A DNA stretch of 52,397 bases from Nitrospira lenta (GTDB taxonomy: Bacteria; Nitrospirota; Nitrospiria; Nitrospirales; Nitrospiraceae): assembly GCA_945865525.1 (NCBI GenBank), contig CAMBDY010000015.1, forward strand, positions 1 to 52,397. The letters are read 5' to 3'. The position numbers and the translations under genes were made by a program. The notes below the pieces were generated by a model that was not told the DNA's origin, ran no database searches, and saw only the letters and a program-made list of their open reading frames with translations. Positions 7,945 through 17,114 of this stretch are shown here, in pieces. Position 1 is the stretch's first letter, and each line of letters starts with the position of its first letter.

Positions 7945-8982
7945 ATGACCGATTATCAAGCACAATGTGAAGCGACCCTGCTAGCAGGTCAATGGGATGA
8001 AGCCTCGTCTACTGCGCTAGCCTGGGCCCGCCATTCCACCACGAGTACAGCCAGCGATCCGCGGCCCCATTTCGCGCTGAACGTCGTCTATCTGTTGCGC
8101 GGAGAGTTTGCCGACGCGTGGAATACGCACTCTAAGTGCCTACAAGAGCCGGACGACATTGTCAGGGTCAAAGAATGGGTCGAAGGATTCGTCGCAGGCC
8201 ATTCGGAAGAGGCCAATGCCCATCTTATAATGGGTTTATTTCTGGCCCAGTCAGGCCAGTCCGAACAGTCGATCGCGTCCTACAAGGACGCAATCAAACT
8301 CGCACCGCAATCCGTTTATCCTCATTACTTTCTTGCCCAAATCCATGAGCGGGCCGACCATCTGGAAATGGCCATCAAGGAATATCGCGAAGCCGTCAGA
8401 CTGGACCCCTCCTATGTGCCGGCGCGGACCAACTTGGGCGTGGCCTATCAAGAACAGGGCCGGTTAGAAATGGCGATCCCTCAATATCGCGAAGTGATCA
8501 AGCTGCACCCTACCGATGCGGTGGCCCATGCCAACCTCGCCTGCGCGCTTGCCGAGCAGGGCAAGTTCGAGCCAGCCCTACAGTCCTACAAGGAAGCCCT
8601 GCGCCTGAACCCCAAGGACGCTGCGGTTCATTTCGCCTTGGGAGGTTTCTACGATACGCGGGGCCGTCTGGATCTGGCGCAAAAAGAATATGAGGCGGCC
8701 CTTGTCGCCGAGCCGAACTTCGGCCCGGCTCACGCAGCGATCGGCTGGCTGGCCCTGGGCCGACAGCATATGCAGGCCGCCTACGAAGCCTTCAACCGCG
8801 CCCTCAAGGCCAACGATCAAGATCCACGGGCCTATCATGGTATTGCCGAATACTATTCCCAAAAGGGAAAGCGCCAGAGCGCGCTGGACAACTTTGCTAA
8901 GGCCCTCAAGTACTATAAAGAGCCTGAAAGGAAAAACGCGATTTTGAATCAGTTGTTCCAGGAAGGCCAAATGGCAGATTAG
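7945..8982 (+). CDS. TPR-repeat protein
   Basis: A 345-residue soluble protein with no signal peptide. From about residue 90 onward it consists of tandem 34-residue tetratricopeptide repeats, roughly six or seven. Recurrent cores include AIKEYREAVRLDPSYVPA and AHANLACALAEQGKFEPALQ. TPR arrays mediate protein-protein contacts; no catalytic domain is seen. It starts 15 bp after the ThyX-like gene and is probably cotranscribed with it. The specific partner is unknown. Confidence 0.85.
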   Translation: MTDYQAQCEATLLAGQWDEASSTALAWARHSTTSTASDPRPHFALNVVYLLRGEFADAWNTHSKCLQEPDDIVRVKEWVEGFVAGHSEEANAHLIMGLFLAQSGQSEQSIASYKDAIKLAPQSVYPHYFLAQIHERADHLEMAIKEYREAVRLDPSYVPARTNLGVAYQEQGRLEMAIPQYREVIKLHPTDAVAHANLACALAEQGKFEPALQSYKEALRLNPKDAAVHFALGGFYDTRGRLDLAQKEYEAALVAEPNFGPAHAAIGWLALGRQHMQAAYEAFNRALKANDQDPRAYHGIAEYYSQKGKRQSALDNFAKALKYYKEPERKNAILNQLFQEGQMAD

Positions 8983-9092
8983 AGTCGGCTCTTTTCTCGT
9001 TCGACCGCACGCGGAGCGCGCCCACAAGAATTATCGAACAGCTTGGGTTATCTTCGCTACAGGCTCTATTGCTCGTAATAGGAGGGGGCATC

Positions 9093-9335
9093 ATGAAGAG
9101 AGTTTATACCGTGGTGCTGATGGGCATGTTGTCGGGCTGTGTAGCAGCCCCTTCCGGGTATTGGGAGCAGGCTGGGCGAACGGAGATGGAAACTCATGAC
9201 GATCTTGCCCATTGCGAGAAAACGGCCTATTTGGATTCGCAGCGCAACAAGACCGATGAACCATTCAAGGGGCTAATCATCGAAAAAAATTGTATGCAGC
9301 GGTTGGGGTACACGTACAGCAAGACTCTAAAGTAG
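9093..9335 (+). CDS. Small lipoprotein of unknown function
   Basis: An 80-residue protein. The start MKRVYTVVLMGMLSGCVAAP is a lipoprotein signal with lipobox LSGC, so it is probably anchored in a membrane facing the periplasm. An AGGAGGGGG ribosome-binding site a few bases upstream picks the ATG at 9093 over an in-frame TTG at 9069. Two further cysteines (HCEKT and KNCMQRLGY) could form a disulfide. I do not recognise a family for the mature part. Confidence 0.7.
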   Translation: MKRVYTVVLMGMLSGCVAAPSGYWEQAGRTEMETHDDLAHCEKTAYLDSQRNKTDEPFKGLIIEKNCMQRLGYTYSKTLK

Positions 9336-9477
9336 GTCTGGCTGGCCCACCTCTAGCGAGAGTGGCGTCCTGGCCATCTGAGTGGCGCGTGCGAAGGTTT
9401 GTCGAGGGCGAGTGTCAGGGGGAAATGAAATACGGGCAGATCGGCTTAACCGAAGTACGCTTGACGACCGACGAGCA

Positions 9478-9747
9478 CTACAGTTCCTTAATCGCACTTT
9501 GTAGAACTGTAATCTGCGTTAATGGATCGCCGGAGGATTTGAGCTCGGCGTGGATTTGATGTTTGAGGTAGGAGGAGTAGCCCACTCGATCGACTAAGAG
9601 GGCGAGGAACCGCTCGACCGAGAGGGAGCTCTTGGCCTTGAGCTCTTCCACGGTCTCGTCGCTAACCGGTACGTAGCTACTCCCCATGTGGAACACCACA
9701 TTGTAGTAGCGGTCTTTTCCAATACGCTCAAACCGTAAACCCTTCAT
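9478..9747 (-). CDS. Hypothetical protein (89 aa)
   Basis: This protein starts MKGLRFERIGKDRYYNVVFH and looks like a compact soluble alpha/beta protein with a helical C-terminal half; no family is recognised. The ATG at 9747 is chosen because AGGAG lies six bases upstream, whereas it directly abuts the alternative ATG at 9753. It stands alone, convergent with the lipoprotein gene and about 100 bp from the end of the PII-like gene. Confidence 0.6.
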   Translation of the reverse strand: MKGLRFERIGKDRYYNVVFHMGSSYVPVSDETVEELKAKSSLSVERFLALLVDRVGYSSYLKHQIHAELKSSGDPLTQITVLQSAIKEL

Positions 9748-9850
9748 ACCCATCTCCTAGCAATGAAGAAAAACATTCTAGACAAGCAGGTCTCGGAAGA
9801 CAAGGGTGGAGCGATTGGGCCTGTTCCGCTTCCGTTTCGGATCTGTTGCG

Positions 9851-10189
9851 CTAGTTTGTGGGGGCCTTCCCGAAATATTCTTGCCGGCTGACGGCTACGT
9901 CGGTCACGAACATGACTCCGGAGTGCCGATCAAATAGCGGTCGCAGCCCTGCTAGGATGGGCTCCACTTTTTCCTCCAGAACGACCGTCATGATCATTTC
10001 GAGGCTTTCCTGCTCGCTGAACATGAAGTGAGCTTCGCGTACGCCATGATGCCCTTTGCCCGATACATTGCCGATGATCGTGTAGCCGGTCGCGTTGACC
10101 CGGTCCAGCAGATCCGTCACAAACGACCGATGTTCTCCCGCCACGATCACTCGGATCTCTTTCATCGGATGCAATATCAATCCGCCCAC
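9851..10189 (-). CDS. PII-like (SbtB/CPII-type) regulator of the carbon-uptake locus
   Basis: A 112-residue member of the PII superfamily. The core KEIRVIVAGEHRSFVTDLLD and the tail SGVMFVTDVAVSRQEYF match the ferredoxin-like PII fold. The T-loop region reads SGKGHHGVREAHFMF, resembling SbtB-type proteins (GKGSRxVR) rather than GlnB, and the tyrosine uridylylated in GlnB is missing. A GTG start is supported by GGAG about eight bases upstream. It is the last gene of the operon with dabA and two Nuo-like genes, so a role in sensing adenine nucleotides or carbon status and gating the transporter is a reasonable inference. Confidence 0.75.
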   Translation of the reverse strand: MGGLILHPMKEIRVIVAGEHRSFVTDLLDRVNATGYTIIGNVSGKGHHGVREAHFMFSEQESLEMIMTVVLEEKVEPILAGLRPLFDRHSGVMFVTDVAVSRQEYFGKAPTN

Positions 10190-10236
10190 GGTTCAGCTCC
10201 TTCCTAGGTGAATAATTCTGCTTAGAGCGCTCGCAC

Positions 10237-13200
10237 TCAAAAGCCGCTTCCGGAATCGACTTTAGCCCACTCGCCGGTCGGGCGATACTGATAGAGGATT
10301 CCCTCTTCTGGCTCCAGCACGACGAGGTGGACCCACTCGTTATGATAGAACTGCCGCAACACTTCATGCCGTGCGATGAGCTTTTCGATCCATTCGCGCG
10401 GCGCTTCAATCACGGACAGGAGCCGCATTGGCTCATGGTACGGCACGTCTCCGTTCATAACGGTCTGCTGGGCGAGCCCGAGCCGGAGGTCGCTCCAGGG
10501 ACCGGACATAATGCCGACCCGTCCCACGACATTATGGTAGATCTTGCTCCCGCTACCATAGGCCTCATTATCCACCGTGGAAAAATAATGTTCCATATTG
10601 ATCCACTGAGCCACGACTTGCGGCCCGATCATCAGCACCTCAAGTAAGTGGCCGCCAGGATCTTCGCGATAGTCGTACGATTGTAGAAAGACGCGTCCAC
10701 CCAGATCGACCCCTTTGGTCAAGTCTCGTCGGCCGATTACGAGGGACGCGTTGCTTGACAGACCCCATTCTGGTCGCACCTGGCTCCAGTCCGCGCTTCG
10801 GCGGTGCACATGCGCGATCGACTCAGGGATTGGTAGCGGTTCGGTGAGATCGGGAAAGCGGGAGCAGCGTTCCAGGCTCGTGCGGCGAGAGGCTTCGTTG
10901 AGGTCGTGGATTAGCCGCGCGATATCCGCGCAGTGTGCTGGCGGTGCATCCTCCAAGTCGAACAGCTGGACCTCATCGGTGGTGGTGTCGACCTGGCCAG
11001 CCAGGAAGTGCGTGTCGGACGGAATCACGAGGCCGGTTTTCGCCAGGCGCTCTCGTACTTTTTGATTGTTGGCCATCATGGCGAGCAGGCGCGCGTTGGG
11101 TTTGCCTTCGTTGCCTCCGCAGGCCCCGCAGTCCAAGGCGGATTCGAAGGGGTTATTCTCTGACGTGCTGCCGTGTGCGCAGAATAGGACAAGGCGGGCA
11201 AACTGACGCGTGAGGCCCATCATCCGCAAGGCCGTGCCCACTGTTAAGATCTGTTCGTCGAGCGTAAGGCCGGTGCGTGTGATCCGCTCCTTTTTCCGAG
11301 ACGCCGAGCGTTGAGTGATCGCATACCGTTGCCGTAAGGTGGTCACGAACCTATTGAGGGTTTCCCCTGAGAGCTTGGACGGAGTTGCAACGGAGAGGAG
11401 CGCCGCATCCGGCGCACTTTTATCGCTCAATGCCCATTGCCGCAAGGCCTCGACCAGTGCCAGCGTGATTTGAGAACTGCGCAAGCTGGTGCACTCCTGG
11501 AGCGCTTGCCTGATGGTGGTCTGTTGTTCGGCCATCAACATTTCGGCGGTTTCGGTCGGCGCCAGCTTATCGACGGTGAGGGTCGTTGCAATCGACGGAA
11601 CGAAGAGGCGCTGGAGCCAGCTGGTCAAGCGGCCGTGAAGCGTAGGCAGGAACGTTTTCCCGATGATCGGGAAACCATAGAACCAGCCCACCGACTCCGC
11701 CATTACGTAGGGCGTGACAACGTTCTCTTTCAGATCATGCAGTAGTGTATGCCCGGCATAGACCATTCTGGTCCGGGCCGTATGCTTCGAAACAACAGGA
11801 TCGTGATAGCTGCGGGGGATTTCGCGCACCTCGTTCTTGGCGCGCATGATGACGGGGAACTGTTCCGTGTCATGCTCCTTGCCCCAGGCGCGATAGCGGA
11901 TGAAGGCGGCGAAGAAGCCGGCGAACCCGTAGGTGCCGTTCGCGCCACTGAGTTCGAGATGCCGCCGGAAGGGTTCGGAGCGGACATCCATGCAGAACAC
12001 TGTTTGCGAATGGAGCCGTTCGAGTCCCGGTTCGACGTTCAATGGGGGCTGCGCGGCCGGTGATCGGGCGAGCGCTCCGAGGAGTTGTTCCTGATAGCCG
12101 GATTCGAAGGCCTTGAGCCAGACCGGTCCATGGTCCGATTCGGGGAAGGCTTTCATCCACTCGACGAGGCAGGCGAGTTTGTCCGGTGCCGTGGTCATCA
12201 ACGTGGCCGGATCGAGTTGGAGCGCCAGCGCGAGGGACCGCAACTGCTTGGCGGCGCCATGGCGTGCGACGCGGAGCTGGCGGGGCGCGACGTCCAACTG
12301 ATAACGCTCGTACAATTTGTCCCAGCCTTGCGCGCGTTGATGCTGCAGCCGGTCGACTTCTTCCGCATAGATTGCGGGAAGCCGGCTGGCAGCCCGTTCC
12401 CGACGCAGGAAATATTCTTTGGAGCGCTGCCGCATATAGTCGGTCACGGACTGGTACGTACCCGCGATACCAAGTTCCTGCTGGCAGGTTTGTTGAACTA
12501 GCTCACGCACATACCAGAGACGGATCGCGAGATACTCGACGGCTTCAACCGGATAGGCTTGTTGCCATTCGTAATCGCACTTTTCCGAACGCCATTTAAT
12601 GAAACCGGTCCATCCCGGCAGCGCCGTGAGCTGGAGCGAGAGATAATCCTGCCGCAGATCTTCGGGAATGCCGAGCGCGTCCAGACTTTCCAGCACCGCA
12701 TCTTCGGGATAGTTGGGGAGGCTAGCAATTTTTCGTTTGCTATCGGAAATCCCACAGGGCGACCATTCATGGGCCGCGAGGGCTTTCCAGGCTAGGTACA
12801 AACCCTGTTCCCGTTCCGGCATGGCCCAGGTGGCATGGCCTTCGTCGAGGAACCCTCCACACCACTTAATCAGTTCGTGGTTGATCCGGTCGACGATGGC
12901 GGAGCCCAGCACCTGATCGCACCAATGTGAGAGCGTCATCAATCGGCCGAGCGATGCTTGGGCGCAGGAGACCAGGCCCCGCACGCGCTCGTCCACATCG
13001 GGGCTGGGCAATACCGCTTCCAACCGATTGGCGATTGCGACATCTAGCTGGTAGTAGGGATCGTGCTCCCATCGCGCATCCAACGGTTCCTCGACGGGCG
13101 TACAGAGGCCTTCGGCAAGACAAGCGCAGAGGACTTCGCCGTGGGACACGCGATGCAATCCGATCGTCGTGTATTCGTCGCGCGCCAGCGGAGCCACAGC

Positions 13201-13467
13201 CGTTTCCATGTGGCGAGATTGAATCCGGCCGGAACGGAGATAGTGGCGATAGAACTCGCTGGGGAGATAGCCGTTTCCACCGAGAAATTGTTTTCCTCGG
13301 ATGACAGTTTCTTTGAAGGGAAGATATTCGAGGTTATGGAGCGGATTGTGATGCACGAAGGTTCGCATCGGCCAATATTGGGCGACGACTTCGCTGGCGA
13401 GGTGAATCACGCCTCGGAGTCCCATGCGTCTAGTTTCGATGTTGGCGAATGGGGTTAGCGATTCCAC
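10237..13467 (-). CDS. dabA: DabA-type inorganic-carbon transporter subunit (DUF2309)
   Basis: A 1076-residue DUF2309 protein. DabA has a beta-carbonic-anhydrase-like zinc site and works with a Nuo-like membrane subunit (DabB) to hydrate CO2 vectorially and accumulate bicarbonate. The expected ligands are visible: C492 and D494 in FCMDVRSEPFRRH, H765 in LFCAHGS, and C780 in LDCGACGGN. The 15-residue H-to-C spacing equals that reported for Halothiobacillus DabA, but this protein is about 250 residues longer, with a larger gap between the D and H ligands. The GTG start overlaps the preceding NuoM-like gene by 13 bp, with GGAG upstream. The PII-like gene follows after 47 bp. Confidence 0.92.
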   Translation of the reverse strand: MESLTPFANIETRRMGLRGVIHLASEVVAQYWPMRTFVHHNPLHNLEYLPFKETVIRGKQFLGGNGYLPSEFYRHYLRSGRIQSRHMETAVAPLARDEYTTIGLHRVSHGEVLCACLAEGLCTPVEEPLDARWEHDPYYQLDVAIANRLEAVLPSPDVDERVRGLVSCAQASLGRLMTLSHWCDQVLGSAIVDRINHELIKWCGGFLDEGHATWAMPEREQGLYLAWKALAAHEWSPCGISDSKRKIASLPNYPEDAVLESLDALGIPEDLRQDYLSLQLTALPGWTGFIKWRSEKCDYEWQQAYPVEAVEYLAIRLWYVRELVQQTCQQELGIAGTYQSVTDYMRQRSKEYFLRRERAASRLPAIYAEEVDRLQHQRAQGWDKLYERYQLDVAPRQLRVARHGAAKQLRSLALALQLDPATLMTTAPDKLACLVEWMKAFPESDHGPVWLKAFESGYQEQLLGALARSPAAQPPLNVEPGLERLHSQTVFCMDVRSEPFRRHLELSGANGTYGFAGFFAAFIRYRAWGKEHDTEQFPVIMRAKNEVREIPRSYHDPVVSKHTARTRMVYAGHTLLHDLKENVVTPYVMAESVGWFYGFPIIGKTFLPTLHGRLTSWLQRLFVPSIATTLTVDKLAPTETAEMLMAEQQTTIRQALQECTSLRSSQITLALVEALRQWALSDKSAPDAALLSVATPSKLSGETLNRFVTTLRQRYAITQRSASRKKERITRTGLTLDEQILTVGTALRMMGLTRQFARLVLFCAHGSTSENNPFESALDCGACGGNEGKPNARLLAMMANNQKVRERLAKTGLVIPSDTHFLAGQVDTTTDEVQLFDLEDAPPAHCADIARLIHDLNEASRRTSLERCSRFPDLTEPLPIPESIAHVHRRSADWSQVRPEWGLSSNASLVIGRRDLTKGVDLGGRVFLQSYDYREDPGGHLLEVLMIGPQVVAQWINMEHYFSTVDNEAYGSGSKIYHNVVGRVGIMSGPWSDLRLGLAQQTVMNGDVPYHEPMRLLSVIEAPREWIEKLIARHEVLRQFYHNEWVHLVVLEPEEGILYQYRPTGEWAKVDSGSGF

Positions 13468-14765
13468 GAGACTGGCTCCATGATGGCTCCGGTGCCGCTG
13501 ATTCGCGGCGCCCCTTCGAATAGATTGGTTGGTGCGAGACCCAAAGCGAACATGATTATCACTACGATCAGGAGGGCGGCGAATTCGGACTGACGCACAT
13601 CCTCATAGCGGAGCTCTAGACGTTTGTGGCCGAAGAGCAGCCCTTGCACCAGATCGAGGATGTACCACGATGCCGCGAGCCAGGCGATGGCGACAACAAA
13701 GGGGGCGATCGAGAGGGTCATCGGCAATGCGAAGAGTAACCCCATGAAGCCGGCGAAGACCCCAAAGGGAGGCAGCCCCATCGCGGCCAAGGCCAGAAGA
13801 GAAATCAGCACGGCAAACTGCGGCATCTGCGCAGCTAGGCCGCTGATAGCTCGCGGATCCACATCGTCGCCGTAGCGTGTCCGGATTACCTGCCAGGCGA
13901 GGAGGAGTCCAGCAGTTACGAGGGATAGGCTGCCCAGGAAGACCGCGCTCTGAGGGCTGACATTCCGCGAGGTGGCTACGAACCACCAGAGGAGCGAGAA
14001 GAAGGACAGGCTGCCATAGGCGAGGAGCAGCCGCACGCGCGACTGCGCCAGCGCTTTGATCGCTCCATAGAGGGCGCCCGATAAAGCCAAGACGATCACC
14101 GGCAAGGTTTCAAATTCCGATATGGCAGGGATTAGCGCAGCAAGCTTGTGCAACCCGATCGCGGGGAGCAATAACACGGTGAAGGGGGAGAGGCTGCCGG
14201 GCAATCGTGTGAGTGCCGCCACGTAGCCATAGTGGAAAGGGATCAACGGCAGCAGGATCATGCAGGCCAGTAGCGAGGGGATGGCCGAGTTTGTCATGGC
14301 GGCAATTCCCGCGCACAGCGTTCCCAGCCCGTAGGTTCCAATACCCACCCAGGAGGGGCCCCAGAAGGGATCGTGATGCCAATAGAGCACGAACGTGATA
14401 AGGCCAAGGAGCAGCGTGAGGGCAATTGCGCCGATAGGGGACGGGAGTGTGAGAATGCCCAAGCCCATTCCTAGAAACACTAAGGTCCCGACCCATGCCA
14501 GGCGATGGTCCTGGTGCACTGGCTGTCCTAGGAGCGAGACAGAGGCGGCCAGTGGAAGGAGCAGGACGAAGAGCAGTCCCTCGGTCGACCCTGTTAGCGT
14601 CAAGAAGCTCACAATGACGGCGAGCAGACTCCCCAAGGTCACGGTGACGGACCAGGCCTTCAATTTCTCAGGCTGAGACCAGACCGCGACGCCCAACAGC
14701 GCGCCCAGCAGGGGAACCGCGACTACGAGCCAGGGAGTAAGCATCGAGTTGATCATTCCGACCAT
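13455..14765 (-). CDS. NuoM-like proton-translocating membrane subunit of the Dab locus
   Basis: A 436-residue polytopic membrane protein, about 12 or more hydrophobic segments. Short NuoM/MrpD-like signatures are PLIPFHYGYVAALTR, RLLLAYGSLSF and GLPPFGVFAGF. It is shorter than NuoM (about 500). Placed between the NuoL-like subunit and DabA, it probably contributes to an ion-driven energy module for carbon uptake. It overlaps its upstream neighbour by 13 bp; an ATGA-coupled start at 14756 is an alternative. The exact ion and whether it binds DabA directly cannot be read from the sequence. Confidence 0.8.
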   Translation of the reverse strand: MVGMINSMLTPWLVVAVPLLGALLGVAVWSQPEKLKAWSVTVTLGSLLAVIVSFLTLTGSTEGLLFVLLLPLAASVSLLGQPVHQDHRLAWVGTLVFLGMGLGILTLPSPIGAIALTLLLGLITFVLYWHHDPFWGPSWVGIGTYGLGTLCAGIAAMTNSAIPSLLACMILLPLIPFHYGYVAALTRLPGSLSPFTVLLLPAIGLHKLAALIPAISEFETLPVIVLALSGALYGAIKALAQSRVRLLLAYGSLSFFSLLWWFVATSRNVSPQSAVFLGSLSLVTAGLLLAWQVIRTRYGDDVDPRAISGLAAQMPQFAVLISLLALAAMGLPPFGVFAGFMGLLFALPMTLSIAPFVVAIAWLAASWYILDLVQGLLFGHKRLELRYEDVRQSEFAALLIVVIIMFALGLAPTNLFEGAPRISGTGAIMEPVSWNR

Positions 14766-16453
14766 CTCGCATTGCGCTTGTCGATGCGGTGGATGAGACG
14801 CATGGCCGCTTTCCCTAGCGTCTGGTAGAGCTCATCCATATACAGTTGGTTCATGACGACGACATACAGGCGAATGCGCAGCCTCTCGACCCATTTCGGC
14901 ATCCACATCGTCTGGTCATGGGCACGCATGTACAGATAGCCCCAACTGAGCACCGTCAGAAGGGTGGCGATGATGACCATGCTGTCGAAGAGCCAGTTCG
15001 GTAGGGCTGCAGCCTGGAAGTACGACGCGACCTCTACCGGATTCGGATAGAGGAAGGTGGTGAAGGACTCGATAACGAAGAGATAGACGAAGACGACGAA
15101 GAGCAGGGTGAACAGCATCGCCGTAGAAACTTTCCAAGAGGCGATGGCGCGTAACCGCGTGAGCGTCAAGATCGCCTGAGACGAGGTGATCCAGATAAAG
15201 AACAGAAAGATTACGGTCCCTTGAGATTCAAGCAAGGGAATGTGGAGCACTCCATGCGTCACCAAGAGAATAAGGAGCGGAATGAAAAGCGTGGTCACGA
15301 ATCCCGTCGACCAGGTCAGGGAGGAAAATTCTTTTGCTTCTTCTTGAAGGGATGCATGGGGGGATTTCGGATCTTGACGGGCCTTGTGAATGACGTTTCC
15401 GCAACTCAAGAACATGGTCGCTTTGAAGAGGCCGTGTGCGATCAGGTGAAAGATGGCCAGCGAAAAGGCGCCTAGGCCGCACTCCATAATCATGTAACCC
15501 ATCTGGCCAATCGTTGAGAATCCCAGTGTCTTTTTAATGTCGTTTTGGGCCAGCATCATGGTGGCGCCCAGGATCGTAGTCAGAACGCCGATCACGAGCG
15601 CCACATGCAGCGTGGTTGAGCTGAGACCATAGAGTGGTGCCAGGCGGTTGATCAGGAAGCCGCCCGCATTGATAATGCCAGCGTGAAGCAATGCAGTAAC
15701 CGGCGTGGGCGCATAGAGCGACCGTGGCAGCCAAACATGTAGCGGAAATTGCGCGGACTTGCTCATCCCACCGATGAACAATAAGAGCGTGACGGCTGTC
15801 GGCCCACTGATTTCGAGGCCCGGCCAGGGTGACAGCGCGACGGGCATGTCGGCGGCCCTGTCGAACAGGGTTTGAAATTCGAGCGTCCCATATAACTGGT
15901 AGGCGAGCACGGTGCCCGAGAGAAACGCGACATCGCCAACTCGTAACAGGGTAAAGGTTTTAAACGCGCCGTCGAGCGTTGCCGCATGGGCATGGTTATG
16001 GGCGAGCAGATAGAGCATGTAGCTCACGACCTGCCAGAACAGGAACAGCATCATCAAATTCGCGCTGGACACCATGCACAGCAACACGCTGATCGTGAAG
16101 CCGATGAGGGCCAAATATCGCCGATCGTGAGGGTCCTGGTACATGTAGCCAATTGAGTAGGTGTAGATGATTGTTCCGACACCGGAGATCAGCACCATCA
16201 TGACGGCGCTTAAGCGATCGACATAGAATCCGATGGGGAATACTAGGGTGACCGGGGAGGCAGGATCGTAGAACCGGAGAGTGATGGGCCCTTGTGTGGC
16301 TACCCACCAGAGTGTGGCGATGGCGCCGAGAAAGGCTCCGCCGATGGGGTAGGCCGCCATCTTGGCGCGTTCCTGTTGTGAGTGTTTGTCACCCACTAGG
16401 ACGAGGAGCGCCGCGAGTAGCGGAAGCAACGGCACGAGAATCACCAACGACAT
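14753..16453 (-). CDS. dabB: DabB-like (NuoL/MrpA-family) membrane subunit
   Basis: A 566-residue integral membrane protein of the proton_antipo_M family. It opens MSLVILVPLLPLLAALLVLV. Family hallmarks are GTIIYTYSIGYM, the MLLFLFWQ-like segment LMMLFLFWQVVSYMLY, and the core AQFPLHVWLPRSLYAPTPVTALLHAG, which is nearly canonical for NuoL. DabB proteins are NuoL relatives that supply cation-driven energy to DabA. The start at 16453 is preferred because AGAGG lies about seven bases upstream; a longer frame reaches 16483. It is the first gene of the four-gene operon. No NADH-binding or quinone-module genes accompany it, which argues against complex I. Confidence 0.85.
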   Translation of the reverse strand: MSLVILVPLLPLLAALLVLVGDKHSQQERAKMAAYPIGGAFLGAIATLWWVATQGPITLRFYDPASPVTLVFPIGFYVDRLSAVMMVLISGVGTIIYTYSIGYMYQDPHDRRYLALIGFTISVLLCMVSSANLMMLFLFWQVVSYMLYLLAHNHAHAATLDGAFKTFTLLRVGDVAFLSGTVLAYQLYGTLEFQTLFDRAADMPVALSPWPGLEISGPTAVTLLLFIGGMSKSAQFPLHVWLPRSLYAPTPVTALLHAGIINAGGFLINRLAPLYGLSSTTLHVALVIGVLTTILGATMMLAQNDIKKTLGFSTIGQMGYMIMECGLGAFSLAIFHLIAHGLFKATMFLSCGNVIHKARQDPKSPHASLQEEAKEFSSLTWSTGFVTTLFIPLLILLVTHGVLHIPLLESQGTVIFLFFIWITSSQAILTLTRLRAIASWKVSTAMLFTLLFVVFVYLFVIESFTTFLYPNPVEVASYFQAAALPNWLFDSMVIIATLLTVLSWGYLYMRAHDQTMWMPKWVERLRIRLYVVVMNQLYMDELYQTLGKAAMRLIHRIDKRNARWSE

Positions 16454-17114
16454 ACCGTACCTCTCACTCTTCGACGCACACACGACGCCTCGTGCGGGGC
16501 GTCGGTCACGACAGAGTCCGCGGTGTCTTCGTGCACCCTCATCGATATCACCGAGTATGCGGAATCAAAAAAGCCAGTAGGCGCGCATCGAATGTCAGAT
16601 GTAGCAGGATTCCGGACACAAACGCAAAGAATTTTTGGGTCTAGCGGCACAAGAACATTGGGGCCGCCCGCATGGGCCCTTTGTCCCATTTGCATGGGAA
16701 AACAGGGGAAAGTAACAGCGGGATTATGCTGAGAATTGGCTCGTCTCATTAGCCCTGCTTGTCTCAAGGTTTCCATGATCCGTCTTGCAGGAGTAGGCCG
16801 CAGCGTACTGGTATGGCCCCCGTGAAATGAGCCATGGAACGAGAGGTTATGCACAACGCGATCAGGAAGGCAGTCATCAAATTTGAGTAGGGTTTCATGG
16901 GACGGCGACCAACGGATGTGAGAGCGTTCATCATCCGGGATATGGCGGTCGTTCGACATAAAGGCATCCTGGCCTAGGCCGAATGTTAGCTGGTCAAGAA
17001 GGATCGCTTGTCTTCGTGACCGAGCTTGCCAGGCATCCCCTGTGCTGGCTTGCGGCGAAGCTATCTCCTGATCCGGCGATGGCGATTCTTGTTCATACCA
17101 TGCTAAAAAGAGGG
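16454..17114. other. Long intergenic region between dab operon and selO
   Basis: About 660 bp separate the divergent dab operon and selO. I see no convincing gene. A hairpin with a perfect six-base stem (GACGCC/GGCGTC) lies at 16484-16503, just before the first dab gene, where it would be in the 5' leader. The region must hold the promoters of both operons. An open frame on the minus strand covers it but lacks family resemblance and has biased, non-protein-like composition. Confidence 0.5.

Noticed and set aside
9424-9559. 44-codon plus-strand frame after AGGGGGAA (MKYGQIGLTEVR...)
   Set aside because: It has a plausible ribosome-binding site, but overlaps the better-supported minus-strand gene at 9478-9747 and shows no family resemblance.
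10237-16453. Interpretation of the Nuo-like genes as complex I
   Set aside because: No other Nuo subunits, no NADH or Fe-S modules; DabA adjacency and overlaps indicate a Dab pump instead.
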